Assembly: GCA_002395925.1 (NCBI GenBank)
Contig: DGVM01000112.1
Span: 1 to 6,814 of the forward strand
DNA from: Bacteroidales bacterium UBA4284
GTDB lineage: Bacteria > Bacteroidota > Bacteroidia > Bacteroidales > UBA932
DNA: 6,814 nucleotides
Direction of reading: 5' to 3'
The position numbers and the translations under genes are program-made. How positions within the stretch are numbered: the first letter of the stretch is position 1; the number at the start of each line of letters is the position of its first letter. The notes beneath the pieces were generated by a model. That model saw nothing but the letters and a program-made list of their open reading frames with translations. It was not told the DNA's origin and did not search any database. This document shows, piece by piece, positions 6,511 through 6,814 of this stretch.

Positions 6511-6531
6511 TAAGTTCAGACAAAGACGTGA

Positions 6532-6814
6532 GTGTATAAAGAACTGGACGAGCAGACACTGGCCAGGTACTGCTCTCAGAAGGACAGAAAGGCGGAGGAT
6601 GAACTGTATAGGAGATATGCAGTAAGGGTGAATGCACTCTGCAGGCGATACCTGGGAGATGAGGAAGAAGCAAAGGACCTTATGCTTGAAACGCTCAACC
6701 AGGCGCTTGACAGGATTGATAACTACAAGTTTACCGGAAATGGCTCCCTGTATGGATGGATAAGCCGGATTGCCATCAACAAGGCCATTGACCAGATCAG
6801 GAAACAGCGTTGGC
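6532..6814 (+). CDS. ECF-type RNA polymerase sigma-70 family factor, N-terminal part (3' truncated by window)
   Basis: The first 94 residues of a Bacteroidetes ECF sigma factor, which would redirect RNA polymerase to a set of target promoters. The visible part covers region 2: L-Y-R-R-Y at about 25-29, ALCRRYLGDEEEAKDLM at 35-51 (core-polymerase binding helix), then a G-S-L-Y-G-W-I-S-R-I-A-I-N-K-A-I-D segment at 71-87, matching the -10 recognition helices and ending in Q-I-R-K-Q. Region 4 lies beyond the window. The start is GTG at 6532, immediately preceded by an in-frame TGA at 6529; no ATG occurs in frame before residue 51, inside region 2, so GTG is the only sensible start. No clear Shine-Dalgarno is seen. 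Targets and any anti-sigma partner cannot be told from here. Confidence 0.88.
   Translation, partial: MYKELDEQTLARYCSQKDRKAEDELYRRYAVRVNALCRRYLGDEEEAKDLMLETLNQALDRIDNYKFTGNGSLYGWISRIAINKAIDQIRKQRW

Noticed and set aside
1..6814. CRISPR array, tRNA/rRNA gene, insertion sequence or attachment site
   Set aside because: No regularly spaced repeats, RNA gene fold, transposase or paired terminal repeats were seen in the window.

Overview
The window carries part of a conjugative transfer operon of the Bacteroidetes type, as in integrative and conjugative elements (ICEs) related to CTnDOT, followed by a short accessory region. The organism is most likely a Bacteroidales bacterium or relative. The Tra protein set (TraG, TraI/DUF4141, TraJ, TraK, TraM, TraN/DUF4138) is diagnostic of that phylum, most starts lack a strong Shine-Dalgarno, and a TAnnTTTG promoter element precedes the sigma-factor gene. 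The high GC of the tra block points to a GC-rich member such as an Alistipes-like or GC-rich Prevotella/Muribaculum-like host; this last step is inference.

Positions 1-5627 hold the transfer block, all on the + strand and almost without gaps: the C-terminal half of TraG (VirB4-like ATPase, open at the left edge), TraI (exported, VirB5-like position), TraJ (polytopic, VirB6/TrbL-like), TraK (VirB8-like), a 38-residue membrane protein in the TraL position, TraM (VirB10-like) and TraN (VirB9-like). Two junctions (traK/traL and traM/traN) are 4-base ATGA overlaps and the others are 4-12 bases. Together they would build the energised inner-membrane platform (TraG, J, K, L), the trans-envelope channel (TraM, N) and an exported component (TraI) of a type IV secretion apparatus for DNA transfer. 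A TraH-like gene between TraG and TraI, known from CTnDOT, is absent.

Positions 5642-5965 encode a 107-residue protein with one membrane helix and a coiled coil. It occupies the place where TraO would be expected and I do not recognise it. A weak hairpin plus T-run follows it and may end the operon.

Positions 5966-6814 differ: GC is lower by eye (25/60 on line 6061 against 41/60 on line 4501). They hold a small beta-rich lipoprotein ending in a perfect 7-bp inverted repeat, then a promoter-like region, then the start of an ECF-type RNA polymerase sigma factor with a GTG start that runs off the right edge. This looks like a separate regulatory/accessory unit, either ICE cargo or the flank of the transfer module.
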